10,095 bases of DNA from an uncultured Bacilli bacterium (GCA_944332105.1 CALVJI010000041.1:1-10095), one strand, 5' to 3'; shown: positions 1-7,061, counted from the first letter of the stretch. Program-made: numbers and translations. Notes: a model not told the origin generated them from the sequence alone.

Positions 1-350
1 ATAATTTTACTGATATAATACCTTCTAAAATATATTTAGCTACACGTGATGTTAATACAAGAATACATGATAAGGGCATTAAACAAATCCGCATGAAGGA
101 AAATCTTTATAAATTAGGAAGAACTCAAATTATATATGAGGGAGTAACTATAAATATTTATGATAAAGAGAGATTGTTAATTGATTTGGCAAAAAATAAA
201 AATAAAATAGGATATGATTTATATAAAGAAATTATATCTAATTACAGAAAAATTGCTGATACATTGGATGTAAGTAAAATAGAAGAATATTTACAATATT
301 TTTCGAATAGTGATAAGATACTTGGAATATTACAAGATGAGGTGTTTTAA
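1..350 (+). CDS. abiEi: AbiEi-type antitoxin, C-terminal part (5' end outside window)
   Basis: Type IV antitoxin that in known AbiE systems represses its own operon and counteracts AbiEii. The frame is open to the left edge from base 3, so an internal ATG at 93 is not the start; about 115 C-terminal residues are visible. The segment begins with PSKIYLATRD, continues with IYEGVTINIYDKERLLIDL and ends in a helical tail, which fits the C-terminal domain of AbiEi-family antitoxins; the N-terminal winged helix lies outside the window. The stop overlaps the AbiEii ATG by one base (TAATG), implying translational coupling and equal transcription. The identification rests mainly on the AbiEii gene that follows; alone this fragment would be hard to name. 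Confidence 0.8.
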   Translation, partial: NFTDIIPSKIYLATRDVNTRIHDKGIKQIRMKENLYKLGRTQIIYEGVTINIYDKERLLIDLAKNKNKIGYDLYKEIISNYRKIADTLDVSKIEEYLQYFSNSDKILGILQDEVF

Positions 351-1171
351 TGAATTTAAGTAAATTAATAGAACAATATACCCAGATAGGTTATAAAAGA
401 GATGATGCTATTTCTAAAGTTGCACAAGATATAATTCTTTTAAAAATATCAAAGAGTAATTTTTCAAAGCATATTACTATCAAAGGTGGAGTTGTAATGC
501 ACTCTATATCTAGAGATAAACGTAGGGCTACTAGGGATTTAGATATGGATTTTATTAAATATTCTTTAGACGATGACTCTATTCATAATTTTATATTAAA
601 ATTAAATACAGTAAAAGATGGTATTAACATTGAAATAGAAGGAAAAACAGAAAAATTGCATCATCAGGACTATGACGGAAAGAGAGTTAATATAAGGCTA
701 ATCGATTCTAACGGATTTATAATAAATACCAAATTAGATATTGAAGTTCATAAATTATTTGATGTAAAGCAAGATAACTATTGTTTTGATTTAGGCATTT
801 TTAAAGAAAATGTTAATTTATTTATAAATTCAAGGGAACAAATTTTTGCTGAAAAATTAAAGTCATTACTAAAATTTGGAATAACATCAACAAGATATAA
901 AGATGTATTTGATTTTTATTATTTAATCAATAACGAAAAATTAAATAAAAATAAATTGTTAAAATATATAAATATTCTTATTTTTGAAGATTCACTCATG
1001 AAAGAAAATGATTTTGAAAGCATAATAACTAGAATTAGTTTGATCTTTAAAAATCGTAGATATAAATCTATGTTAAATCAAGCTAACAATAATTGGTTAG
1101 ATTTACCAGTTGAAACTGTGATAAATAATATTTTAGAATTTCTATCATCTTTAGAAGGGGTAAATGTCTAA
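350..1171 (+). CDS. abiEii: AbiEii/AbiGii-type nucleotidyltransferase toxin
   Basis: Toxin half of a type IV AbiE pair. The family has a DNA polymerase beta-like nucleotidyltransferase fold; a studied mycobacterial relative (MenT) modifies tRNA acceptor ends, but the target here is unknown. At 273 residues it is near usual family length. Visible motifs are GG at 46-47 followed by S53, RATRDLDMDF at 59-68 giving the DxD pair D63/D65, a third acidic residue D130 in KLDIEV, the helix EQIFAEKLKSLLKF at 163-176, and TRYKDVFDFYYL at 181-192 with the conserved R, KD and D. No catalytic residue looks lost. A GAGGTG ribosome site lies about 6 bases before the ATG, inside the antitoxin gene. The 3' end overlaps the primase-helicase start by 8 bases, so all three genes look co-transcribed. 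Confidence 0.88.
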   Translation: MNLSKLIEQYTQIGYKRDDAISKVAQDIILLKISKSNFSKHITIKGGVVMHSISRDKRRATRDLDMDFIKYSLDDDSIHNFILKLNTVKDGINIEIEGKTEKLHHQDYDGKRVNIRLIDSNGFIINTKLDIEVHKLFDVKQDNYCFDLGIFKENVNLFINSREQIFAEKLKSLLKFGITSTRYKDVFDFYYLINNEKLNKNKLLKYINILIFEDSLMKENDFESIITRISLIFKNRRYKSMLNQANNNWLDLPVETVINNILEFLSSLEGVNV

Positions 1172-3539
1172 TATGAGTAAGGAAATAATCGATTTAATAA
1201 ACAAAAAAGAAGAACAAATAAAGAAACTGCAAGAAGAAATTGTGATTTTAAAAGGGAAACTAGAAATTCTTGACAAATCAGACAAATCAACAACCATATT
1301 TTCTAAAGAAGAAAAAGTGAATCTATTTATGAACTATTTTAGGGGTAGAGACGATACGTATCCGTATCTATCTATTGATAAATATAATTCCAGCAAAAAA
1401 TATTATATTCCAGCCTGCGCTAATGAATGGAAACAAGGGATTTGCAATAAGCTTATGAAAAAGCCTTGTAAAACTTGTCAATATAGAGAAAATAAACCAT
1501 TAACATATGATGTTTATCAAAAACATTTAGAAGGACAAATAATAGGTATTTATCCACTCTTAGATGATGAAACATGTTATTTTCTTGCCTTTGATTTTGA
1601 TGATAAATTAGAAGAAAAAAATATAAAAGATGATGTACTTGCTTTTTGGAGTATTTGTGAAAAGTATCATGTTCCAATATCTGTTGAGAAAAGCAGATCA
1701 GGTAAAGGATTTCATATTTGGTTATTCTTTGCTGAAAGAGTAAAGGCAATCGTGGCAAGAAAATTAGGTAGTCTTCTTTTATCTAAAACTATGGAAGTAA
1801 GGGATAATTTAAAAGTTTCTTCTTTTGATAGAATGTTTCCTAGTCAAGATTTTTTACCAAAAGGAGGATATGGTAATTTAATTGTATTGCCATTTCAAAA
1901 AGAACCAGCTAGCTATGGAAATACTTTATTTATTGATAAATACTTTATACCTTATAAAAATCAGTGGGATTATCTAAAGAACATTAGAAAAATATCTAAC
2001 GATGATGTATATGATTTGATAAAAATATTATCTGATAGTACAATAGATGTTAGTCATGAGAATTTGAATATTAAAGAAGAAATAAAAAGTAAAAAGAAAA
2101 ATAATTTTAAATTTCCAAGTTCTTTGGATGTTATATTAGATGATATGATTTACATAGATAAGAAAAATTTATCAGCAGGAGCAAAAAATTGTTTTAGACG
2201 ATTAGCATCTTTTGCAAATCCAGAATTTTATAAAAAACAAAGACTTCGTTTATCAACTTATAATGTCCCTATGGTAATAGATTGTAGTAGTGTAGATGAT
2301 AGATATATTAAATTACCACGAGGAACGTATGAGTATTTATTAGACATTTGTGACGAAAAAAAAGTAAAATTGAAAATAAAAGATAAAAGAAATCAAGGAT
2401 ACAAAATAAACATAAATTTTAATGGTAGTTTACGTGATGAACAAGAAATGTGTTTAAATAGATTATTGAGTTATGATAATGGAATTTTACATGCACCAAC
2501 TGGATTTGGAAAAACAGTAGTGGCTTGTAATTTAATTGCAAAAAAAGGAGTTAATACCTTAATTATTGTTCATAGTCTCAGTTTATTAAAACAATGGCAA
2601 GAAAGAATTAAAGAATTTTTAGATGTTGAAAATGTAGGACAAATTGGAGGGGGAAAAAATACAATTACTAATGTAATAGATGTTGCTAGTATTAAAACTT
2701 TATGGAACAAAGGAGAAGTAAATGAAATAACAAAGAATTATGGAATGATTATAATTGATGAATGTCATCATTTAGCTGCTTTTACTTATGAACAAGCAGT
2801 AAATAGTATTAACTCTAAATATGTCTATGGCTTTACAGCAACCCCTAATAGAGAAGATGGACATAGTCCAATTGTTAAAATGCAATGCGGTGATATTAGA
2901 TACGAAGTTGATTTTAAAAAGTTTAATGAAAATCTTGGGATTCCTATGATAGTTAAAGTTAAAGAAACATATTTGAAATTTGCTGATTCATTAATAAATG
3001 ATTATACAATTAATGAAATAAATAACCTAATTACAAAGGATATAGATAGAAGTGAAATGATTTTTAAAGATGTTAAAAATGAGTATAATAAAGGAAAAAA
3101 TATTCTTATATTAACTGAGAGAATAGAACATTTAGATTATTTGAATTATAGAATGCAAAAAATTACAAACAATATATTTGTATATAAGGGTGGATTAGGT
3201 AAGAAAATATTAAAAGAATATGACGAAAGTAATAGAATGATAGTAAATCAGAATAAAAACAAAATTATTTTAGCAACGGGATCTTATATTGGAGAAGGAT
3301 TTGATGATCCAAGCTTAGATGCTTTATTTTTAACTATGCCTATTTCTGGAATTACAAAGGTAACTCAATATACAGGAAGATTGCATAGAAAGAATGATAA
3401 TAAAAAAGAAATCATTATTTATGATTATGTTGATAAAAATTTTAAACAAACCAGAAATATGTTTGAAAAGCGAAAAAAAACATATGAAAAATTAGGTTAT
3501 AAAATAATAGATGAAAGGCCTGTACAATTAACAATATAA
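1164..3539 (+). CDS. TOTE-type primase (AEP) fused to a superfamily II helicase
   Basis: Large nucleic-acid enzyme of 791 residues, probably a conflict/defence protein. Order: coiled-coil-like helix (about 5-38); four-cysteine probable zinc site C85, C94, C102, C105 (CANEWKQGIC then PCKTC); archaeo-eukaryotic primase core with LAFDFDD (141-147, acidic metal ligands), SRSGKGFHIW (177-186, H184) and FDRMFPSQD then PKGGYGNLI (221-240); linker; helicase with Walker A APTGFGKT (444-451), DECH box (532-535), TAT (558-560), GSYIGEGFDD (706-715) and QYTGRLHR (735-742). The cysteine, SRSGxGxHxW and FPSQDxxPKGGxGNLI blocks are hallmarks of the TOTE conflict-system primase domain. ATG 1164 overlaps abiEii by 8 bases; ATG 1173 is a real alternative, as AGAAGGGG ends 3 bases before the first and 12 before the second. 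Target and effector mechanism are not visible; no separate nuclease domain is recognisable. Confidence 0.88.
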   Translation: MSNMSKEIIDLINKKEEQIKKLQEEIVILKGKLEILDKSDKSTTIFSKEEKVNLFMNYFRGRDDTYPYLSIDKYNSSKKYYIPACANEWKQGICNKLMKKPCKTCQYRENKPLTYDVYQKHLEGQIIGIYPLLDDETCYFLAFDFDDKLEEKNIKDDVLAFWSICEKYHVPISVEKSRSGKGFHIWLFFAERVKAIVARKLGSLLLSKTMEVRDNLKVSSFDRMFPSQDFLPKGGYGNLIVLPFQKEPASYGNTLFIDKYFIPYKNQWDYLKNIRKISNDDVYDLIKILSDSTIDVSHENLNIKEEIKSKKKNNFKFPSSLDVILDDMIYIDKKNLSAGAKNCFRRLASFANPEFYKKQRLRLSTYNVPMVIDCSSVDDRYIKLPRGTYEYLLDICDEKKVKLKIKDKRNQGYKININFNGSLRDEQEMCLNRLLSYDNGILHAPTGFGKTVVACNLIAKKGVNTLIIVHSLSLLKQWQERIKEFLDVENVGQIGGGKNTITNVIDVASIKTLWNKGEVNEITKNYGMIIIDECHHLAAFTYEQAVNSINSKYVYGFTATPNREDGHSPIVKMQCGDIRYEVDFKKFNENLGIPMIVKVKETYLKFADSLINDYTINEINNLITKDIDRSEMIFKDVKNEYNKGKNILILTERIEHLDYLNYRMQKITNNIFVYKGGLGKKILKEYDESNRMIVNQNKNKIILATGSYIGEGFDDPSLDALFLTMPISGITKVTQYTGRLHRKNDNKKEIIIYDYVDKNFKQTRNMFEKRKKTYEKLGYKIIDERPVQLTI

Positions 3540-3556
3540 GAGAAATATTAACCACC

Positions 3557-3577
3557 AAAATAGGAAATTTCTATTTT
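3557..3577 (+). terminator. possible weak terminator after the primase-helicase operon
   Basis: AAAATAG (3557-3563) and CTATTTT (3571-3577) form a 7-bp stem with a 7-base loop, 17 bases after the stop codon. The stem is AT-rich and its only T-run is inside the 3' arm, so efficiency is doubtful. Confidence 0.3.
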
Positions 3578-3615
3578 AAAGTTATAAACTTATTTAAACT
3601 TGTGTAAATTGAAAT

Positions 3616-3632
3616 CCCTTGAAAGTAAAGGG
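3616..3632. repeat. short inverted repeat at the operon/pseudogene junction
   Basis: CCCTT (3616-3620) and AAGGG (3628-3632) flank a 7-base spacer. The layout resembles a tyrosine-recombinase core site and lies between the defence operon and a gene lacking its 5' end. No recombinase gene or second copy is in the window, so an attachment-site role is only a guess; chance is possible. Confidence 0.25.
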
Positions 3633-3664
3633 CTTGGTAATATAAAAAATAAAAGCGTACGTGA

Positions 3665-4258
3665 TATAAGTTTGCCCTAGCAGAAGCAATGCTTGTAAAT
3701 GAATATCAATTAAGCAGTGTTGAAAAGCCAAACAACAAATTGAAGTTAAACAAGCTCCAGACTTTACTCAAACGGCTCCATTAATCAATTGGGTAGAAAA
3801 TTATGTAAATACAACAACATTAGATTATACTGGTGATACCAGCTATTACTTATTTTAGAGGATATGGAAGATATGCTAATCACGAGGCAATTTTAATTTG
3901 TCAAAATGCATCTAATGATTTATTTACGATTAGTAATGAAGTTGGTAATCAAGCCTTAGATTATCCAATAGGACTGATTACAGTAGATGAGCTTATGTTA
4001 GGCGGTCTTGCAGATGGTTATTTAAATCGATTATCTTACACTTATTCTTCTGCACATTACTGGACCATGTCACCTAGCTTTTTCCTTGCCTCGCAGATGG
4101 CTGCTCAGGAGTATGTTGCATACTTGAACAGGTATGCGTTCAGTGGCTGGGTTACCAGCACGTACGGCGTAAGGCCTGTCATAAACCTCGCCTCTGATGT
4201 AGAAATAGAATCTGGAATTGGAACCCAAAACGATCCTTACATCGTAAAAACCACATAA
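3665..4258 (+). pseudogene. C-terminal remnant of a pilin-like/surface protein, frameshifted
   Basis: Remains of a secreted or surface protein. The reading frame must be pieced together: AEAMLVNEYQLSSVEK runs to about 3726, the continuation KQQIEVKQAPDFTQTAPLIN is in the next frame to about 3840, and YFRGYGRYANHEAILICQ onward returns to the first frame. This implies about one lost base near 3727 and a second indel near 3830-3850. The N-terminal signal or prepilin region is missing. The tail has YPIGLITVDE, YWTMSPSFF, YGVRPVINL and GTQNDPYIV, a pattern I associate with multicopy surface/pilin-like proteins of gut Bacillota (DUF6273-like). An ATG-free frame starting at 3833 has no ribosome site and is just the longest open remnant. 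By hand count, 4081-4200 is 52% GC against 34% in 3901-4020, suggesting a recombined 3' segment. Confidence 0.72.
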
Positions 4259-4293
4259 AAAGAAGACATTCAAAACGAAAATGTCTTTTTTTA
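4259..4293. terminator. bidirectional terminator between convergent genes
   Basis: AAGACATT (4263-4270) pairs with AATGTCTT (4280-4287) over a 9-base loop. T-runs follow on both strands: TTTTTTT rightward and CTTTTT leftward. It serves the surface-protein remnant and the leftward gene ending at 4334. Confidence 0.85.
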
Positions 4294-4333
4294 TGTTTAA
4301 TAGAGTAGAGAAGAGTTAAAACTTATTATTTCT

Positions 4334-4882
4334 TTATAATTTTAAAGTAGAATCAACACTTTGATTACTCAAAAATTGTTCTCTTTCATCTTCCTCATCA
4401 AAACAAACAAAATTACCATGATATTCTAAAACTTTCTTTTTGGTTATAGATAAAAATTCGATATGAGGAGGTAACTTTTTTAAATCTTCTAAAGAAGTAA
4501 GAATAAATGTTTCTATTTTGAAATGTTTCTTTCCTTTTTTTCGTTTTAGTTCTCCATTTTGAAATACAGGAAATAAACCTTGTGAAGAATTCCTTGGTTC
4601 TTCGTAGTTGCGAACAAAATCAACATTTGCTTGCAAAATAAATGCATCCTTTTTTTGATAGTCTGGATGAGGCGTATTCGTAATATCTAATAGGGTTAAA
4701 CTTTTAATAAATTCTGTTCTTTCAAGATCACTATAAAAAACAACTTCGTTGCCATTAATATTTAAAACATAGTCAACCGCATCCAATTGCCAACCTATAT
4801 AATCACTCCAATTATCTTCTCTTTTAATTCTCTTTAATTTACCAGCTGTTTTTAATACAAATAACTCTGTACATTGAATCAT
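4334..4882 (-). CDS. hypothetical cytosolic protein, 182 residues
   Basis: I do not recognise this protein. It is soluble, with no signal peptide or membrane span, mixed charge, a basic stretch near KRKKGKKHFK and an acidic CFDEEDERE near the C-terminus. The start is set by signals: AAAGGAG (4898-4893 on the minus strand) is 10 bases before ATG 4882, giving a protein that begins MIQCTELFV. ATG 4891 is only one base from that site, and an in-frame TTG at 4939 is the promoter's -35 box, so the longer version is not credible. It is a single-gene unit with a near-consensus promoter and a terminator on each side. Such strong, compact signals suggest high constitutive expression. It lies next to a broken gene and a defence operon and may be accessory. 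Confidence 0.75.
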   Translation of the reverse strand: MIQCTELFVLKTAGKLKRIKREDNWSDYIGWQLDAVDYVLNINGNEVVFYSDLERTEFIKSLTLLDITNTPHPDYQKKDAFILQANVDFVRNYEEPRNSSQGLFPVFQNGELKRKKGKKHFKIETFILTSLEDLKKLPPHIEFLSITKKKVLEYHGNFVCFDEEDEREQFLSNQSVDSTLKL

Positions 4883-4910
4883 TTTTATCATTCTCCTTTG
4901 TATAAAAAGT

Positions 4911-4939
4911 ATTATAAAAGTACCCTTAAACTTAGTCAA
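4911..4939 (-). promoter_or_regulatory. sigma-A promoter of the 182-residue gene
   Basis: On the minus strand TTGACT (4939-4934), a 17-base spacer and TATAAT (4916-4911). Predicted RNA start is near 4904, giving a leader of about 20 bases that holds only the ribosome site. Eleven of twelve consensus bases match. Confidence 0.9.
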
Positions 4940-4941
4940 GT

Positions 4942-4974
4942 AAAAACAAAAAAGAACGAGAAAACCGTTCTTTT
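4942..4974 (-). terminator. terminator of the tandem-HTH regulator gene
   Basis: Read leftward, AAAGAACG and CGTTCTTT form an 8-bp stem (4973-4966 with 4958-4951) with a 7-base loop, then TTTGTTTTT. The stem begins inside the regulator's stop codon and separates it from the next promoter. Confidence 0.85.
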
Positions 4975-5461
4975 ATTTACTTGTTACAGAACTTTTTACA
5001 TTTTCTGTATCGACATATTTATTTGCACTTCTGCCAACGATCCAATCTGTAGAATAATTATATTTTAAAGCTAATTGTAATACAAAAGGAGTTAAAATTA
5101 AATATTTTCCGGTTTTATAATTACGGATATTGGATTCACTTGAATTTAATTCTTTCGCAAGTTTTACATTAGAAAACTTTTGATCATCACAAATTTCTTT
5201 AATTCTTTTAGCAATCTCTTGTAAATTAATTTCATTTACTGTCTTATCATATCTTTTAACATTGGTAAAACCTAAAATATAATCAATAGATAAATTCAAA
5301 TAATTTGCCATTTTATAGAGATTACGCATGGGAATAAACCAATCATTTTTTTCATAATGGGCAATAGAAGAAGGGGAAACATTTAATATATTTCCTAGTT
5401 CAATTTGTGTAAGATCATAAGTCTCTCGTATATATTTAATTCTTTCGCCTAAATTTACCAT
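4973..5461 (-). CDS. transcriptional regulator with two XRE-type HTH domains
   Basis: Probable DNA-binding repressor of 162 residues made of two Cro/CI-like helix-turn-helix units: residues 4-64 (LGERIKYIRETYDLTQIELG, then SPSSIAHYEKN and IDYILGF) and 80-144 (IAKRIKEICDDQKFSNVKLA, then SESNIRNYKTG and TDWIVGR). No metal site, peptidase or ligand domain follows, so the pair may bind two half-sites per chain. The start at 5461 is chosen because AAGGTGG lies five bases upstream; an in-frame ATG at 5515 would add 18 unconserved-looking residues covering the inverted repeat. It is transcribed divergently from spoIVFA, and the 153-base gap holds a 9-bp inverted repeat that may be its operator. Whether it controls spoIVFAB or only itself is unknown. 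Confidence 0.85.
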   Translation of the reverse strand: MVNLGERIKYIRETYDLTQIELGNILNVSPSSIAHYEKNDWFIPMRNLYKMANYLNLSIDYILGFTNVKRYDKTVNEINLQEIAKRIKEICDDQKFSNVKLAKELNSSESNIRNYKTGKYLILTPFVLQLALKYNYSTDWIVGRSANKYVDTENVKSSVTSK

Positions 5462-5479
5462 TTTTACCACCTTGAATTC

Positions 5480-5533
5480 ATTTTCGCATGATAAAATTAT
5501 TTTTCTCTTATTCATGAGGTAAAGTGCGAAAAT
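5480..5533. promoter_or_regulatory. candidate operator: 9-bp inverted repeat upstream of the HTH regulator
   Basis: ATTTTCGCA (5480-5488) and TGCGAAAAT (5525-5533) are perfect inverted copies 36 bases apart, bracketing the stretch where the regulator's promoter should lie. A weak leftward promoter there (TTTACC, 18 bases, TAATTT) fits between the arms. A two-headed HTH protein could bridge or occupy both sites. Confidence 0.5.
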
Positions 5534-5614
5534 AAAACTACTTTATGTATATGAAAAAACATTTATCTTGTCCTATTTTTTTAGAAACTTGCATATATAT
5601 TCTTAGGTGATACT

Positions 5615-6226
5615 ATGAACGAATTAGAACTTGTAGCCTTAAGACACAAAAAAAGAAGAGACAATGCCCTTAAAGAAACGACAGATGATAAAAAAATCAG
5701 CAAAATGTTTACCAAAATTCTTTTAAGTATTATTCTTGTATTAAGCTGTACAATTTATGTTAAATTAAGTCCTGAAAATTTAGAAAACTTTAAACGTGTT
5801 GTTTTAGAAAGCAATTTAACTTTTACAAAAATAAATGAATGGTATCATAATACTTTTGGTTCCTTTTTACCAAGTTTTCAAGAACCTTCTACAACAACAG
5901 TGGCAAATACCGATCCCTTAGTAAATAAAGAAAATTATTTAGACGGCTATAAAATATCTGTTCCAAAAAATACCACCGTCTCTTTATTAGACAGTGGCTT
6001 GTATGTCTTTTTAGGCGAAAAAGAAGGGTATGGAAATGTTTTAATTATCCAAGGCGTTAATGGGGTAGATATTTGGTATGGTGGGATTACTAATACTTCG
6101 CTAAATTTATATGATTATGTAGAAAAAGGTCAAATTCTTGGCACGACAATAGAAGACTACTATTACCTAGCTTTTGTTAAAGATGGCAACTTTATTACAT
6201 ATGAAGAGTATCAAAATCAAAATTAA
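5615..6226 (+). CDS. spoIVFA: SpoIVFA-like membrane protein with degenerate LytM domain
   Basis: In Bacillus, SpoIVFA anchors and restrains the SpoIVFB protease in the membrane around the forespore until a forespore signal arrives. This 203-residue protein has a basic cytoplasmic N-terminus, one membrane span at about 31-50 (FTKILLSIILVLSCTIYVKL), an extracytoplasmic linker and a LytM/M23-like fold at about 112-195 (VFLGEKEGYGNVLIIQG, YVEKGQILG). The zinc ligands are gone: YYYLAF stands where active enzymes have HLHFE, as expected for this non-enzymatic partner. AGGTGA lies four bases before the ATG. Overlap with spoIVFB and the downstream rplU-prp-rpmA order support the name more than sequence similarity, which is low. 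Confidence 0.82.
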   Translation: MNELELVALRHKKRRDNALKETTDDKKISKMFTKILLSIILVLSCTIYVKLSPENLENFKRVVLESNLTFTKINEWYHNTFGSFLPSFQEPSTTTVANTDPLVNKENYLDGYKISVPKNTTVSLLDSGLYVFLGEKEGYGNVLIIQGVNGVDIWYGGITNTSLNLYDYVEKGQILGTTIEDYYYLAFVKDGNFITYEEYQNQN

Positions 6227-6956
6227 TTTAGCTACATATATTTTCTTTTTATTATCATTTTTATGTGGCTATTTTAAAAATGTTTTATATATTTTTCTAA
6301 TCGTTTTTATTCATGAATTAGGTCATGTGATTGTGATTCGTGCTTTTAAGTACAAAATAGTTGAAGTAGAGCTTTATCCATTTGGCGGCATCACAAAAAT
6401 AGATAAACCTCTTAATTCCTCACTAACAAAAGAAGCGATCATTGGTATCGCAGGGATTACGATGCAACTTATTTTGGGGCTCTTTTTAAATTTATGGCAC
6501 CCGAAAGATTATCAATTATTGTCTTTTTATAATAAAACCATTCTGGCGTTTAATTTGCTGCCAATTATTCCATTAGATGGCAGTGTCCTTTTTCATACTT
6601 TCTTAGAAAAATTTTTCCCTTATCAAAAAGCGTATTATGGTTATCAATTTTTTTCTATTCTTTGCTTTTTCCTTTTCTTTCTTTATAATATAGTTTATCA
6701 AGTAGATAATTATTTTATTTGTGCAGTTTTACTCTATAGAGTGTACATTACTTGGAAAAATCGTCCTTATCTTTTTCATCGCTTTTATTTAGAGAGAATG
6801 TTGTATTCTTTTCCATATAAAAAAATCGAAAACCATCGAGTAGATGATCTTCGTGTTTTAAAAAAAGAAACCAGACATTTTTTCTACCAAAATAATCATT
6901 ATGTTTCTGAAAGACAAAAAATTAAAGAGTATTTATATAAAAATAGAAAAGCATAA
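6201..6956 (+). CDS. spoIVFB: SpoIVFB-like site-2 intramembrane metalloprotease
   Basis: Multi-span zinc protease; in Bacillus SpoIVFB cleaves pro-sigma-K to activate late mother-cell transcription. With the start at 6201 it has 251 residues (B. subtilis protein: 288). HELGH is at 38-42 within a membrane helix, and the second motif NLLPIIPLDGS is at 118-128 with D126 as third zinc ligand. The conserved YPFGGITK follows the first motif. The C-terminal third is basic and soluble; no clear CBS domain is visible, so the ATP-sensing tail of Bacillus may be reduced. The ATG at 6201 overlaps spoIVFA by 26 bases and begins MKSIKIKIN, typical for this family; an earlier in-frame ATG at 6174 adds only out-of-frame spoIVFA sequence. 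No strong ribosome site precedes it, consistent with coupled translation. Confidence 0.88.
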   Translation: MKSIKIKINLATYIFFLLSFLCGYFKNVLYIFLIVFIHELGHVIVIRAFKYKIVEVELYPFGGITKIDKPLNSSLTKEAIIGIAGITMQLILGLFLNLWHPKDYQLLSFYNKTILAFNLLPIIPLDGSVLFHTFLEKFFPYQKAYYGYQFFSILCFFLFFLYNIVYQVDNYFICAVLLYRVYITWKNRPYLFHRFYLERMLYSFPYKKIENHRVDDLRVLKKETRHFFYQNNHYVSERQKIKEYLYKNRKA

Positions 6957-6968
6957 GGAGCTTTTTAT
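6947..6968 (+). terminator. weak terminator overlapping the spoIVFB stop
   Basis: AAAAGC (6947-6952) pairs with GCTTTT (6960-6965) across a 7-base loop containing part of the stop codon; TTTTT then ATTT follows. Short and AT-rich, but well placed between spoIVFB and the next promoter. Confidence 0.45.
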
Positions 6969-6997
6969 TTGCAATCCGTACAAAAGTATGCTATAGT
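6969..6997 (+). promoter_or_regulatory. extended -10 promoter of the small hydrophobic peptide gene
   Basis: TTGCAA (6969-6974), a 17-base spacer and TATAGT (6992-6997) preceded by TG one base upstream (extended -10). Predicted RNA start is G7004, so the transcript begins GGATACGTC. Confidence 0.82.
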
Positions 6998-7025
6998 GAT
7001 ATCGGATACGTCTTATATGGGTGCT

Positions 7026-7049
7026 TCTTTCTATTCCAAAATAGAAAGA
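7026..7049 (+). promoter_or_regulatory. 5' UTR hairpin beside the peptide's ribosome site
   Basis: TCTTTCTATT-type arm 7026-7035 and its complement 7040-7049 form a perfect 10-bp stem with a CCAA loop. It ends directly at GAGGTGAT (7050-7057), so it can limit ribosome access. The preceding 7004-7030 is also complementary to the 3' UTR, so this hairpin competes with a long-range fold. Confidence 0.75.
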
Positions 7050-7061
7050 GAGGTGATGAAG

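Noticed and set aside
93..350. Complete 85-residue gene starting at ATG 93
   Set aside because: The same frame is open to the window edge and the upstream residues continue the AbiEi C-terminal domain; no ribosome site precedes ATG 93.
1453..1758. Leftward open frame inside the primase-helicase gene
   Set aside because: It is antisense to conserved primase motifs, has no ribosome site and no recognisable product.
3665..4258. Diversity-generating retroelement variable region in the surface-protein tail
   Set aside because: No template repeat or reverse transcriptase is in the window and the tail shows no adenine-specific pattern that can be judged from one copy.
4070..4273. Leftward open frame across the surface-protein tail
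   Set aside because: Composition-driven shadow of the GC-richer patch; it starts within the bidirectional terminator.
4883..4939. TTG start at 4939 for the 182-residue leftward gene
   Set aside because: The TTG is the -35 box of a TTGACT-17-TATAAT promoter, so transcription starts downstream of it.
5571..5600. Sigma-E-like promoter for spoIVFA (TCCTATT, 14 bases, CATATATAT)
   Set aside because: It is tempting since spoIVF is sigma-E dependent in Bacillus, but the RNA would start at about 5606, inside the ribosome site (5605-5610), and the -10 is only a partial match.
6969..7061. TTG start at 6969 for a 60-residue protein
   Set aside because: The TTG belongs to the -35 box and lies before the predicted RNA start; a good ribosome site selects ATG 7062.
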